Shown here piece after piece: positions 44,785 through 54,127 of a stretch of DNA of 64,000 nt (within the stretch, counting starts at the first letter, position 1; the number at the start of each line of letters is the position of its first letter). Under the pieces are notes generated by a model, which saw nothing but the letters and a program-made list of their open reading frames with translations, was not told the origin of the DNA and did not search any database. The position numbers were made by a program, and so were the translations under genes. Source of the DNA: Chitinophaga sp. S165 (GTDB lineage Bacteria; Bacteroidota; Bacteroidia; Chitinophagales; Chitinophagaceae); assembly GCF_003182155.1 (NCBI RefSeq), contig NZ_QGTG01000001.1:478390-542389 (forward strand). The letters run 5' to 3'.

Positions 44785-45087
44785 ATGATCCAGTTCCGCG
44801 CTATAAAAAGATCTCTCGTTCCTGATAACACAATGGCTGACTACATCCACAACCTTCCTGACAGGTATAACAATTCAAAAGCCGAAAGGATCGCAGCCTA
44901 TCTTACTCATCAGTTCAGCAATGAATCCTGCAGCAGCCATCCCGATCACATGGTAGAAATGAATATTGAGTCCCGTTCTGAAGACGGAGGCGGTTTGGTC
45001 CTGTATAGCTACAGCAAACCTTGCTGTGACAGTTTTACGAAGCGTATCAAAGAAATGATCAGTAAGACGAAGGAATTGTTTCCTTGA
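44785..45087 (+). CDS. Small hypothetical protein
   Basis: 100 residues from the ATG at 44785 (a longer frame from 44752 is rejected because its ATG sits in the -7 element). No signal peptide or known domain. Contains a Cys/His-rich middle (NESCSSHPDHMVEM and SKPCCDSF). Convergent with the GH18-like gene 14 bases away. Unrecognised. Confidence 0.6.
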   Translation: MIQFRAIKRSLVPDNTMADYIHNLPDRYNNSKAERIAAYLTHQFSNESCSSHPDHMVEMNIESRSEDGGGLVLYSYSKPCCDSFTKRIKEMISKTKELFP

Positions 45088-45100
45088 TGCCCCCCCAACG

Positions 45101-47221
45101 TTACGGTTTATCATTTTTCGTCAACAACGGACGTATTAATATCCGCATAATCAACATGCCCAATACAAGCCCCACAGAAAATATCAGCAGGAGGTCCAGC
45201 ATCGGTACCGTTACACATTTCGCCTTTACACTGCCATTGTCAGCTGTAGCATGAGTAATACCAAAAGGAACGTCTCTGTTGAGAAAGAGTGTTACTATCC
45301 CGAAGAACATAGTGATCAATACCCAGCCTATCAATATGCGCAACACTACCTTTTGCAATGGCCAGGCGCTACCTACCATCCGCATATTATATGCATAAAA
45401 GAACCCGATCAGTAATGCGATGATAAAAAGGAACAGGGTGAGGTAAGCGAAGAAATCATCGTCATGGTCGTCCTTTTCAATGTCCAGCTGACAGGGATCT
45501 GTAAACATCAGTTCAAGCACCCGTATTTCATGACCGATCCTTTGCGTCATGCGCGTCCACCAGGACTGGGTGGCGACAACTTCCGGAACTAATCTGACAG
45601 TGTCAATGAATGTAGTATCTATGCTGATGAATTTGGCGCCCAGCTCATCCCACAACTCACCATAACCGTCATCCGCACCTAATGGCCATACAGCAACACC
45701 ACCCAGACCATTATTTAATACATAGTCGTATTTAACGTCCAGGGTATAGGCATCATCAAACCATATTTCCGAAGTAACTTCGCCGGCTTCATTTTTCTCT
45801 TCCACATATGCAGCTACTGCATCTTCATCATATATAACAGATGTATCGCCAGGGAAACGGTTTTTGATCTCGTTGAATGGAACATATTTCGTAAAGATAT
45901 CCTTTCCGCCGCTCGGGCTTTTCTTCCATTGCGTACCGTAGTAGGAGAGGAGGATCACAAATTTTCCAGGGGCCACCTGCTGATTCAGCAAACGGGACAT
46001 GACCGGTTCAATAGCCCGTCGGGCATCTCCCTTCATAGGAGCTAAAGCGCCTGCACGTGTGCCGCTGGCTTTCGTAAAGTCTACCAGGAAATGGTCCGTT
46101 AATGGGTCCAGTGCTCTCAGATCGTACGCAGCCTGCTCGTCGTACGATGGCAGGGTGATGGCGATGTTATATTTTTTGTCACTGTTATGTTGTAAGTAAT
46201 TTGATAGTAAGGTAACAAAACGGGTGAAGGCTTCTCTCTTGTTGCCGTTTAGTTGACTGAACCAAATATTAATACCATTCGCATCATATTGTTGCAGTAG
46301 GGGTAACAGAGAATCAATACAGCGGAATTGTGCATCTTCATCTTTCAGCAATGCATCGATATGAGCAGGATCATTTTCATATAATGTAAATAGCCTGTCG
46401 CTACCTGCTGATGCTGCCAGTGTGAACATGTTTAATGGAAAAGGAGGAATATCTCTTGCCTTAATATCTTTTTCAGTAGTATATCCATAGAAGCTTACGG
46501 CGCTGAGGGCAGTGAAATTATAATGAAGATATTTATCGTTCATCCAATAGGGGTGAACACCTATTACATTTGCCTTATGCCCCAGCGTGATCGTATATCT
46601 CGCGCCGAGTGAATCTCCCATGCGCAGGGTATCCATCTTACCCGGCGGACGTCCATATATAGCACGAACTTCCTGCAAGCGTTTCTGCTGTACTTCGGAG
46701 CTTTTCTCTTCTTTTGCCTTCTGTGTTAATATAGGAATGATCTTATTAATGAGGTCTGCAACATCTGTAGCTGGCACCGGTGGAGGAGGAGCTTCTGGTG
46801 TTTCGCCCGGTACAACCGCTGTATCTCTTGCTGCTGCATCAGCTATGATGGCGTTGATCAGTTTACTTAATGAATCAAAGTGTTGGTTCTGTTGCAAGGA
46901 CAACTCGGCATTCAGTTTTTTAATGTCTGCTGCCGTTGCCACCATAGAATCGGCCATCACGGTTCTGATGATGGTGATCACACGCTGCTGTTCTCTTGCC
47001 CGCGCATTTTTCGTGAACCTTAAGGCCGCAACTATCTTTTGCAATAGTTTGACTTTCCCCGTTGTATCTTTCTGAAAAGTTGGTAAGTTTATCGTCTTTA
47101 ATCCATGGGAAGTATCATACGGGTATGCATATATTATATTAGCCTGGACGTTATTCTTAGGAAACAAAAAGATAGCAAGGACAAAAAAGAAACCGCATAG
47201 GATTCTGATAAGGGAATACAT
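45101..47221 (-). CDS. GH18-like protein with lost catalytic residues and C-terminal membrane helices
   Basis: 706 residues. Signal peptide or anchor at 1-20, a helical/low-complexity region to about 200 (PEAPPPPVP), then a GH18-type TIM-barrel-like part from about 215 to 545. The family motif DGxDxDxE appears as ANGINIWFSQ (314-323): the catalytic Asp is W320 and the acid Glu is S322, so hydrolysis is not expected. Three C-terminal membrane helices follow (LTLFLFIIALLIGFFYAY, ILIGWVLITMFFGIVTLFL and LLIFSVGLVLGMLIMRILI). Divergent from the eCIS operon across 310 bases. A role in holding or releasing the injection particle is speculative. Confidence 0.7.
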   Translation of the reverse strand: MYSLIRILCGFFFVLAIFLFPKNNVQANIIYAYPYDTSHGLKTINLPTFQKDTTGKVKLLQKIVAALRFTKNARAREQQRVITIIRTVMADSMVATAADIKKLNAELSLQQNQHFDSLSKLINAIIADAAARDTAVVPGETPEAPPPPVPATDVADLINKIIPILTQKAKEEKSSEVQQKRLQEVRAIYGRPPGKMDTLRMGDSLGARYTITLGHKANVIGVHPYWMNDKYLHYNFTALSAVSFYGYTTEKDIKARDIPPFPLNMFTLAASAGSDRLFTLYENDPAHIDALLKDEDAQFRCIDSLLPLLQQYDANGINIWFSQLNGNKREAFTRFVTLLSNYLQHNSDKKYNIAITLPSYDEQAAYDLRALDPLTDHFLVDFTKASGTRAGALAPMKGDARRAIEPVMSRLLNQQVAPGKFVILLSYYGTQWKKSPSGGKDIFTKYVPFNEIKNRFPGDTSVIYDEDAVAAYVEEKNEAGEVTSEIWFDDAYTLDVKYDYVLNNGLGGVAVWPLGADDGYGELWDELGAKFISIDTTFIDTVRLVPEVVATQSWWTRMTQRIGHEIRVLELMFTDPCQLDIEKDDHDDDFFAYLTLFLFIIALLIGFFYAYNMRMVGSAWPLQKVVLRILIGWVLITMFFGIVTLFLNRDVPFGITHATADNGSVKAKCVTVPMLDLLLIFSVGLVLGMLIMRILIRPLLTKNDKP

Positions 47222-47531
47222 AAATAGTAAAATTTACGGAACAACTTTGAGGCAAGAGTAATAATAATAATTAATAAAAAATAGGTAAATATTCATTTAA
47301 ATAAAAATTTTATTGTTTTCATTTAACTACTATCTTGTGGCCAATATGAAAATCGAAGTTATTTAGAATGTCCTAGTACCCTGATTTTCATCCCACTGAC
47401 GTGGGATATGAATTTAGATATTAGAAGCCGACAACGAGTATTTACACACAACATAACATCGTAAGCTGCCACAGGCAAAGCATTGTTTAGCGTCAGTTTT
47501 ACTGAGTACTTCCTGAGAAAATAATAGCCAT
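47222..47531. other. Divergent intergenic region before the eCIS operon
   Basis: AT-rich promoter region between the GH18-like gene and the eCIS operon. TTG (47313-47315) and TATCTTG (47331-47337) may be a weak operon promoter, leaving a leader of about 185 bases. No small ORF supported. Confidence 0.45.
47384..47415. promoter_or_regulatory. Palindrome in the eCIS leader
   Basis: ATCCCAC (47390-47396) TGAC GTGGGAT (47401-47407): 7-bp perfect arms, 4-base loop, with further TTC/GAA pairing outside. Could be an operator or an mRNA leader hairpin about 125 bases before the first eCIS gene. Confidence 0.5.
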
Positions 47532-48104
47532 ATGATTTACGAAACCTTATCGTGCATCACTGAAGTGATTAACAAACACTTTAGCAGGCAATTGCATGTC
47601 AATGAGGAAAAAGTAGTGCTGTCCGGTATTGTAAATCAGGATGGAAGTGTTGCTATACAGGGCGAGAACAAAGTACTTGTGACGCTGATCAACATTGAGA
47701 AAGAGGCGCTGGGAAAGAGTGTACCCGGTTATAATCCGGGAATGCTGCAGGCAAAGACCGCTCCGCCGGTATGTATTAATCTGTATGTGTTATTTTCTGC
47801 GTATTTCAGCGGAAACAACTATGCAGAGGCATTGCGCTTCATCTCTTTTGTCATGGCCTTTTTTCAGTCACGCAACGTATTCACTCCTGCTGATACGCCA
47901 TCACTGGACCGCCGGATAGATAAGCTGGTATTCGAAATGGAAAGTATGGGTACGGAGCGGTTGAACAATGTATGGGCCACACTGGGCGCCAAGTATATGC
48001 CTTCTGTGGTTTATAAAATGCGTATGCTGACATTCGATGACAGTATTATCAGGGAATACAGACCTTCCGTATCGGACATCACTACAAACGACAAACTTCT
48101 GTAA
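47532..48104 (+). CDS. eCIS cap/terminator protein, DUF4255 (Pvc16/Afp16-like)
   Basis: 190 residues. The N-terminal 150 residues (MIYETLSCITEVINKHFSRQ, then VLVTLINIEKE and PVCINLYVLFSAYFSGNNY) are a DUF4255/Pvc16_N domain. Afp16/Pvc16 caps the tube and sheath at the distal end and sets particle length. First gene of the eCIS operon; the next gene starts 14 bases later. The family assignment is strong; exact role inferred from Pvc/Afp homologues. Confidence 0.88.
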   Translation: MIYETLSCITEVINKHFSRQLHVNEEKVVLSGIVNQDGSVAIQGENKVLVTLINIEKEALGKSVPGYNPGMLQAKTAPPVCINLYVLFSAYFSGNNYAEALRFISFVMAFFQSRNVFTPADTPSLDRRIDKLVFEMESMGTERLNNVWATLGAKYMPSVVYKMRMLTFDDSIIREYRPSVSDITTNDKLL

Positions 48105-48118
48105 ACGGAATTACAGTA

Positions 48119-48931
48119 ATGGGATTTGATTTGCTGACGGAAGTTTATTTCCGCCACCGGTTCTTTGCTGACAATTGTTTAAGGGACATCCGCGTGCTTG
48201 TACCCCAGCAGACCGCAACTGACATGAGACGTTATGGATTACTCTTCCGCAGACTGCCGGACAGGTTTGTATTGCTCTATGACAATAGCAAGACGGACGA
48301 GCGGGAGCAGCTGCTACGGGAGGATCTGGCGTTAGTATTTGACCTGCAATTGCAGGACAACTTATTTTATAATTATACGGGATTGCAGCAGTCTGACATT
48401 CCGAACAGCATACTGTTGTTTGGTAATAAAGACGGTTATGCGCCCGGTAAGCTGCATAAAGATGATGTGGTAACAGCCAATCAAGTGGCCCCGTTTGAAC
48501 ATCAGGGCGGCATTGTATCCGCAAAACCATTTGCAAGGATAGTATTGTCGCTTACTCCCGGCCTGTCTGATCGTTATGAGATCAGTTTTGCCGCCAGGGC
48601 TACCCGCTGGTGCTATTTTTTGATGAGCGATAATCTTGCTGCATTGTCAGAACCAGCTATCATCGACACCAGCAACAAAATTCATTTTAAAGGTCCGCAG
48701 GCAGTAACACTTCCTGACGGCGCCAACGCCAGCGTCTTTGTCTCGGAAGAGGCGATCGCACTGGCGCAACGTCCTTTACATACGTTTCAGCTGGTGGAAG
48801 CCGGAGGCATTGGTGGTCTTAACCGGACCATCATTTCTGCGCTTCCATCGCCGGATATCCAAACTATTTCAGCTGCGGGCATACCAGGATATGACCGCAC
48901 ACAAGCATATTCTGAAATCTTTTTATACTAA
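48119..48931 (+). CDS. Unassigned eCIS operon protein
   Basis: 270 residues, no signal peptide or membrane helix. Beta-rich stretches (RIVLSLTPGLSDRYEISFAA, TFQLVEAGGIGGLNRTIISA) suggest a mostly beta fold, but no known domain could be named. Located between the cap and sheath genes with 14- and 18-base gaps, so made with the particle. It may be an adaptor or chaperone of the sheath or cap, but that is inference from position only. Confidence 0.7.
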   Translation: MGFDLLTEVYFRHRFFADNCLRDIRVLVPQQTATDMRRYGLLFRRLPDRFVLLYDNSKTDEREQLLREDLALVFDLQLQDNLFYNYTGLQQSDIPNSILLFGNKDGYAPGKLHKDDVVTANQVAPFEHQGGIVSAKPFARIVLSLTPGLSDRYEISFAARATRWCYFLMSDNLAALSEPAIIDTSNKIHFKGPQAVTLPDGANASVFVSEEAIALAQRPLHTFQLVEAGGIGGLNRTIISALPSPDIQTISAAGIPGYDRTQAYSEIFLY

Positions 48932-48949
48932 TCTCAAACCCGTACAGCT

Positions 48950-50455
48950 ATGGCTTCAACACTCATGACACCGGGCGTTTACATAGAAGAAAAGAACGCC
49001 TTCCCCAGTTCTGCCGTTGCCGTCGAAACAGCAGTTCCTGTCTTTATCGGCTACACACAGAAGGCCGAGCGGTTTGGTAAATCACTTCTGAAAAAACCAA
49101 CCCGTGTTACCTCTTTCGCAGAGTTCGTAGAGCTCTTCGGCGCAGGCTTCCAGGCAAAGTTCAGCATCACTGACCCGGCAGCAGATTACAAAGGAGAAAC
49201 ATTTATCGTGAACGGCGCTCCCAAGGTAGTGACCATCATGCCGAAGAACACTTTCTACCTTTACAACAGCATCCGCCTGTTCTATGCAAATGGTGGTGCG
49301 AATTGTTACATCGTTTCCGTAGGTACCTATGGCGATAAGGCTGCTGAAGGCCTTGAAATTGCCCTGGACGACTTTACCGGTTCCGCCGACAAACCCGATA
49401 TCCTGCTCGCGCTGGAGAAAGAGTTTGAGCCTACGCTGGTAGTTATTCCGGATATCATCGCTCTCGGGAAAGCCGCTTACGCCACTATGTACACAAAAGT
49501 ACTGGCCCACTGCGCTAAAACACAGAGCCGGTTCGGCATCTTCGACCTGGCGAAGCAATCTTCTACCGATACTACAGATGCTATCGTAGCAGATTTCCGT
49601 ACCGATATCGGTATCAATGCACTGAACTATGGCGCTGCCTATTATCCCTGGCTGAAAACAGCTATTGTTCAGAGCAATGAGATCGACTTCGAAAACATCG
49701 ACCCCGCAGTTGACCTGGCAGCAATATTACCAGAGCCACTGGCGCAACAGGTAGTGACTGCCTACAAAGCGATCGCTACCCCTGATGCTAACGCGAAAAA
49801 GAACTTCCATCAGTCACTTAAAGCGTCCAGCCCTGTTTATAACAGCATCCTGGAAGAGATCAGGGCAAATCTGAACGAACTGCCTCCAAGCGGCGCTATC
49901 GCTGGTTTATATACCATGGTGGACAGCACCCGCGGTGTATGGAAATCGCCGGCCAACGTATCTGTAAGTATGGTGAATGCTCCTTCCGTGAACATCTCCA
50001 ACGATGAACAGAGACAGTTGAACGTAGACGTACTCGCAGGTAAATCCATCAATGTGATCCGTCCTTTTCCGGGTATCGGTACACTGGTATGGGGTGGCCG
50101 TACACTGGACGGTAACAGCCAGGACTGGCGCTATGTGAACGTTCGTCGTACCCTCATCATGATAGAACAATCTATCAAACTGGCGGCACGCACCTACGTG
50201 TTCGAGCCGAACGACGCTACCACCTGGGTAACTGTGAAAGCCATGATCGACAACTTCCTGAACAACCTCTGGAAACAGGGAGCACTGGCAGGAGCTGCTC
50301 CTGAACAGGCTTTTGACGTTCAGTTAGGACTTGGTTCCACCATGACGCCACAGGACATCCTTGATGGTAAAATGCTGATCACCGTAAGAGTAGCGATCGT
50401 AAGACCTGCTGAGTTCATCGTGATCACATTCCAGCAGATGATGCAACAATCTTAA
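48950..50455 (+). CDS. eCIS contractile sheath protein (Pvc2/Afp2-like)
   Basis: 501 residues. The N-terminus TPGVYIEEKNAFPSSAVAVE and VPVFIGYT is the phage-tail-sheath signature; the C-terminal sheath domain shows WGGRTLDGNSQDWRYVNVRR and IEQSIKLAARTYVFEPND. It polymerises around the tube and contracts to drive it out. Only one sheath gene is seen, whereas Pvc and Afp carry several paralogues. Confidence 0.95.
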   Translation: MASTLMTPGVYIEEKNAFPSSAVAVETAVPVFIGYTQKAERFGKSLLKKPTRVTSFAEFVELFGAGFQAKFSITDPAADYKGETFIVNGAPKVVTIMPKNTFYLYNSIRLFYANGGANCYIVSVGTYGDKAAEGLEIALDDFTGSADKPDILLALEKEFEPTLVVIPDIIALGKAAYATMYTKVLAHCAKTQSRFGIFDLAKQSSTDTTDAIVADFRTDIGINALNYGAAYYPWLKTAIVQSNEIDFENIDPAVDLAAILPEPLAQQVVTAYKAIATPDANAKKNFHQSLKASSPVYNSILEEIRANLNELPPSGAIAGLYTMVDSTRGVWKSPANVSVSMVNAPSVNISNDEQRQLNVDVLAGKSINVIRPFPGIGTLVWGGRTLDGNSQDWRYVNVRRTLIMIEQSIKLAARTYVFEPNDATTWVTVKAMIDNFLNNLWKQGALAGAAPEQAFDVQLGLGSTMTPQDILDGKMLITVRVAIVRPAEFIVITFQQMMQQS

Positions 50456-50506
50456 AAAACTAACAGACTTATCACCCTATTATTTTATCATTAAAAGCTT
50501 ATAACT

Positions 50507-50962
50507 ATGGCAGATGACGGATCTACCCAAGCCCAAACCACGTGGCCTTTGGTCAAATTTTCCTTCAAGGTCATGTGGGACGGAGCTGAATTGATTTTCC
50601 AGGAAGTAACCGGATTATCATCAGAAACACAGATTATCGAATACCGTGGCGGTAGCAGCCCTGTATACTCTACAGTGAAAATGCCAGGTATTCAGAAGTT
50701 CTCCAATATCACCCTGAAAAAGGGCATCTTCAAAGGAGACAAAGCACTCTGGGATAAGTATAAAGGTATTACAATGAATACCTACAAGCGTATCAATATC
50801 GTAGTGAGCCTCCTGGATGAAAAACAGGATATCGCTATGAGCTGGACGCTGAAAAATGCATTCCCTTGCAAGATCACCGTTACGGATATGAAATCGGACG
50901 CGAACGAAATAGCCGTTGAGACTATGGAAGTTGCGCACGAAGGTTTAACCATCAGCGAATAA
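50507..50962 (+). CDS. eCIS inner tube protein (gp19/Pvc1-like)
   Basis: 151 residues. T4 gp19-like tube fold: WDGAELIFQEVTGLSSETQ, IQKFSNITLKKGIFKG and a C-terminal METMEVAHEGLTI. It stacks into the hollow tube inside the sheath. Separated by 51 bases from the sheath gene; a slightly longer gap often gives higher expression of tube protein. Confidence 0.93.
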   Translation: MADDGSTQAQTTWPLVKFSFKVMWDGAELIFQEVTGLSSETQIIEYRGGSSPVYSTVKMPGIQKFSNITLKKGIFKGDKALWDKYKGITMNTYKRINIVVSLLDEKQDIAMSWTLKNAFPCKITVTDMKSDANEIAVETMEVAHEGLTISE

Positions 50963-50967
50963 GGCTT

Positions 50968-51411
50968 ATGGATCCCGGATATCCAATGACAGGCTTTCAT
51001 TACAAGGTGAACTTTATTAGTTACCCTGGTAAGGAAGAAGGGAATTTCCAGGAGGTGAGCGGCATTTCCGTTAACATAGCCACAGAAACAGTTAAGGAAG
51101 GGGGAGAGAATCAGTTTGTTTACAAACTGCCTTCCCCTCCTCAATATAGCAACCTTGTGCTGAAACGTGGCTTACTGGTCGGATCTTCCGTTACTGACTG
51201 GGTAAGGACGACCCTGTCCTCCTTCAAATTCAAGCCTACTACTATTGTGGTCATGCTGCTGGATGAACTCCACAAGCCTATCTACTCCTGGAAGTTCTAT
51301 GGTGTCTATCCTGTTAAGATGGAAGTATCAGGCATCAAGGCAAAAGGAGATGGCGAAATTGTGATAGAGACACTGGAGCTGGCTTACAAGTATTTTGAAA
51401 AGTACAACTGA
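50968..51411 (+). CDS. Second eCIS tube-like protein (tube initiator, Pvc5-like)
   Basis: 147 residues, same gp19-like fold as the preceding gene (YKVNFISYPGKEEGNFQEVSG, PQYSNLVLKRGLLVGSS, IVIETLELAYKYF). A paralogous tube protein in this position normally forms the first rings joining the tube to the baseplate spike (Afp5/Pvc5). Starts 5 bases after the main tube gene. Confidence 0.9.
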   Translation: MDPGYPMTGFHYKVNFISYPGKEEGNFQEVSGISVNIATETVKEGGENQFVYKLPSPPQYSNLVLKRGLLVGSSVTDWVRTTLSSFKFKPTTIVVMLLDELHKPIYSWKFYGVYPVKMEVSGIKAKGDGEIVIETLELAYKYFEKYN

Positions 51412-51417
51412 TTAACG

Positions 51418-51588
51418 ATGGCGCTTGAAATAAGAGAACTTGTCATTAAGGTGACCGTCTCCACTGATGCTGGTAAAACATCCGCAGCAATGCCCGATGA
51501 AAGGACCTTGCGCCAGTGGAAAGAGAGTATCGTCAGGGAATGCCTGGACAACATTCTTAAAAGAATGAAAACTGAAGCCGACAGGTAA
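51418..51588 (+). CDS. eCIS-associated small protein, DUF5908
   Basis: 56 residues, ATG at 51418, stop TAA at 51586-51588. The start MALEIRELVIKVTVS is the DUF5908 signature, a short protein often encoded in Bacteroidetes eCIS operons between tube and LysM genes. Its function is unknown. It lies 6 bases after the tube-initiator gene and 3 bases before the LysM protein, so it is cotranscribed and probably a particle component or assembly factor (inference). Confidence 0.82.
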   Translation: MALEIRELVIKVTVSTDAGKTSAAMPDERTLRQWKESIVRECLDNILKRMKTEADR

Positions 51589-51591
51589 GTT

Positions 51592-52260
51592 ATGGGTGAG
51601 ATCAAAAAATTACAGATTGCAGCTTATGGAGATGCGGCCTGCGTTGATAAGTTACTGAGTAAGATCAGTGCAATGATCAATCCCAGTACCTATTCCCTGA
51701 CCTACAAAGCCGAATACGGCTCCCCTGATGAACAGAACTCGTCCGACCCTACGATGGTCTTTACAGGTATGGGAGATTCTGACCTGAACCTCGACCTGCT
51801 GGTGGATGGTACAGGTATTATCCCGATCCCTGACGGCCAGTCGGTAGATGGCTACATTGACAGGTTGCGTTACGTGATGTTTTCCTATCAGGGCGATAAA
51901 CACCGGCCTAATTTCCTCAAGATCTCCTGGGGAGATTTTGTGTATAGAGGCGTTTGCACCAGCATCACGACCAACTATAAAATGTTCAATGCTGACGGTA
52001 CTGCATTAAGGGCGGAAGTAAAACTGGTGATAGCGAAATCGCTTGACTTTAAAACCAAGAAGCAAAAGGCTAAGAAAGGTTCTCCCGATCTGACGCATAT
52101 CATTACCGTAAAAGCAGGTGACACATTGCCGATAATGGCTTACCGCATCTATGGTGATCCTTCCTATTATATGGAAGTGGCCAGAGTTAACGGGCTGAGT
52201 AGCGTTCATGCTATCCGCCCCGGCGATGAACTGTATTTTCCACCATTAAAGAAAGCTTGA
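51592..52260 (+). CDS. eCIS LysM-containing baseplate protein (Pvc7-like)
   Basis: 222 residues: N-terminal beta-rich region (to about 155) and C-terminal LysM domain (ITVKAGDTLPIMAYRIYGD...VHAIRPGDELYFPP) after a basic KTKKQKAKKG linker. Pvc7/Afp7 links the spike to the tube end of the baseplate; LysM could bind cell-wall glycan, but in this family it more likely holds protein contacts. Stop TGA overlaps the next ATG by one base. Confidence 0.9.
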   Translation: MGEIKKLQIAAYGDAACVDKLLSKISAMINPSTYSLTYKAEYGSPDEQNSSDPTMVFTGMGDSDLNLDLLVDGTGIIPIPDGQSVDGYIDRLRYVMFSYQGDKHRPNFLKISWGDFVYRGVCTSITTNYKMFNADGTALRAEVKLVIAKSLDFKTKKQKAKKGSPDLTHIITVKAGDTLPIMAYRIYGDPSYYMEVARVNGLSSVHAIRPGDELYFPPLKKA

Positions 52261-54077
52261 TGCCGGCGCAAAGTCCTACTGCCAATATAACCGATGCTAC
52301 CCTCCGGTTCACGGTGACCTCAGAAGGTAACGCCATCCAGGAGAAATATGGGGTGGTGTCCGTTTCCATTTCGCATGAGATCAATAAGATCTCTTATGCG
52401 GAAATAGTGTTTGTAGAAGGTTCCGGCGATATCGGCGAAGGTGGGGACGGCGGTAGCTTCCCCAGCAGCGAAGGTTCAGACCTGGTACCTGGTAACACCA
52501 TCGCGATCACTGCCGGTTATGGAGAAGATACGGAACAATCCGTGTTTAAAGGCGTGATCGTGAAACAGGCATTGCGCATCAGCAGCAACAAGCTATTCCA
52601 GGTGGTCGTGACCTGTAAACATCAGGCGGTAAAGATGACGTTGAACCAGAAAGAGGCGGAGTTCTCCGAATCTACGGACAGTGACGTTATTACGAAGATC
52701 GTAGGCACATATGGTCTTTCTGCTACTGTGGATAGTACATCAGCGCAACAGGAGGTATTGTTCCAGAAGACTGCTACCGACTGGGATTTTGTCCTGGGCA
52801 GGGCAGCCTTTAATGGTTACATCACGATCGTGGACGATGATGGGATCACGATCGGTAAACCTAAATTCAGCGAGGAGGCAGTTTTGTCTGTCGGCTATGG
52901 CGAGGGACTGATCTCTTTCGATGCGGAACTTAACGCCGAAAAGCAACCGCCTGCGTTGGAGGCAGCTGCCTGGGACCCGCAAACACTGGCGCTCATCACG
53001 TCAAGTGCTGCAGAACCAAGCCTTAACACACATGGTAATCTTACAGCCAAATCATTCTCAGGAAAGCTTTCACAGTCTGACCTGAAACTTATTTCCAGCG
53101 CCCCGATGGCACAGGCAGACCTGAAATCGTGGGCCGACAGTACGTTGTTGCGTCTGCGTATGAATGCCATGAGAGGCACTGTTTCCTTTATTGGCAGTGC
53201 GCTTGCCAAGCCGGGAAAGCTGCTGGAACTGAAAGGTGTCGGAGACCGTTTCAATGGTAATGCCTATATTATTGCTGTGAGGCATACAATGGAGGAAGGG
53301 CTCTGGACTACCACCGTACGCTTTGGCGCGCCAGACAGGCCTATTTTTGAAAAGGAACAGTTCTCTTATACGCCTGCCAATGGCCAGATGCCTGCTATAC
53401 AAGGTTTGCAGCTTGCCACGGTGGCGAAGATATCTGAAGATCCCGCCTCACAGTACCGCATACAGGTAAAGCCGGCTTCCAACGCCAGCGACCAGAAAGG
53501 GATCTGGGCGCGTCTTGCCAGTTACTACGCTACATCGGGCGCCGGTTCGGTGTTCTATCCGGAGGTGGGCGATGAAGTAGTAGTAGGTTTCCTGGAAAGC
53601 GATCCGCGTTACCCTGTAGTACTGGGCTCTTTGTTTGGTAAAAGTAAGGTGCCGCCCGTGACGCAGGCTGATGAAAAGAACAATGTCAAAGCATTGTACA
53701 CCCGCAGCAAGTTGCAGCTGAACTTTGATGACGATAAAAAGATCATCAAGATCACAACGCCCGGCAATAATACTATTACGCTGAGCGACGATGGTAAATC
53801 GATCGAGATAAAAGATCAGAACAACAACAGCGTCAAACTGGATGACAGCGGTATAACACTTGACAGTCCAAAAGATATCACCCTGAAAGCGACAGGTAAC
53901 ATCAACCTGAAGGCCACCGGTAAAGTTTCTATGGAGGCTACACAGGATATGGAGCTGAAAGGCATGAACATCAACCAGACGGCACAGATGGGATTTACCG
54001 CCAAAGGTACGGCTACTGCAGAAGTATCTGCATCCGGCCAGACCGTCATCAAGGGCGGTATCGTAATGATCAATTAA
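52260..54077 (+). CDS. eCIS VgrG-like spike protein (Pvc8-like)
   Basis: 605 residues from the ATG at 52260 (a TTG one codon earlier would add one residue). Gp27/gp5-like hub in the N-terminal half; an OB-fold-like region around 395-460 (YRIQVKPASNASDQKGIWAR), followed by a beta-helical tail of short repeats (ITLKATGNINLKATGKVS, MEATQDMELKG). Spike of the injection tip, capped by PAAR. Overlaps the LysM gene stop by one base. Confidence 0.93.
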   Translation: MPAQSPTANITDATLRFTVTSEGNAIQEKYGVVSVSISHEINKISYAEIVFVEGSGDIGEGGDGGSFPSSEGSDLVPGNTIAITAGYGEDTEQSVFKGVIVKQALRISSNKLFQVVVTCKHQAVKMTLNQKEAEFSESTDSDVITKIVGTYGLSATVDSTSAQQEVLFQKTATDWDFVLGRAAFNGYITIVDDDGITIGKPKFSEEAVLSVGYGEGLISFDAELNAEKQPPALEAAAWDPQTLALITSSAAEPSLNTHGNLTAKSFSGKLSQSDLKLISSAPMAQADLKSWADSTLLRLRMNAMRGTVSFIGSALAKPGKLLELKGVGDRFNGNAYIIAVRHTMEEGLWTTTVRFGAPDRPIFEKEQFSYTPANGQMPAIQGLQLATVAKISEDPASQYRIQVKPASNASDQKGIWARLASYYATSGAGSVFYPEVGDEVVVGFLESDPRYPVVLGSLFGKSKVPPVTQADEKNNVKALYTRSKLQLNFDDDKKIIKITTPGNNTITLSDDGKSIEIKDQNNNSVKLDDSGITLDSPKDITLKATGNINLKATGKVSMEATQDMELKGMNINQTAQMGFTAKGTATAEVSASGQTVIKGGIVMIN

Positions 54078-54127
54078 AGGAACTGTTACGGCGGATGATC
54101 TGCCAGTAACAACCAAAACAAAACAAA

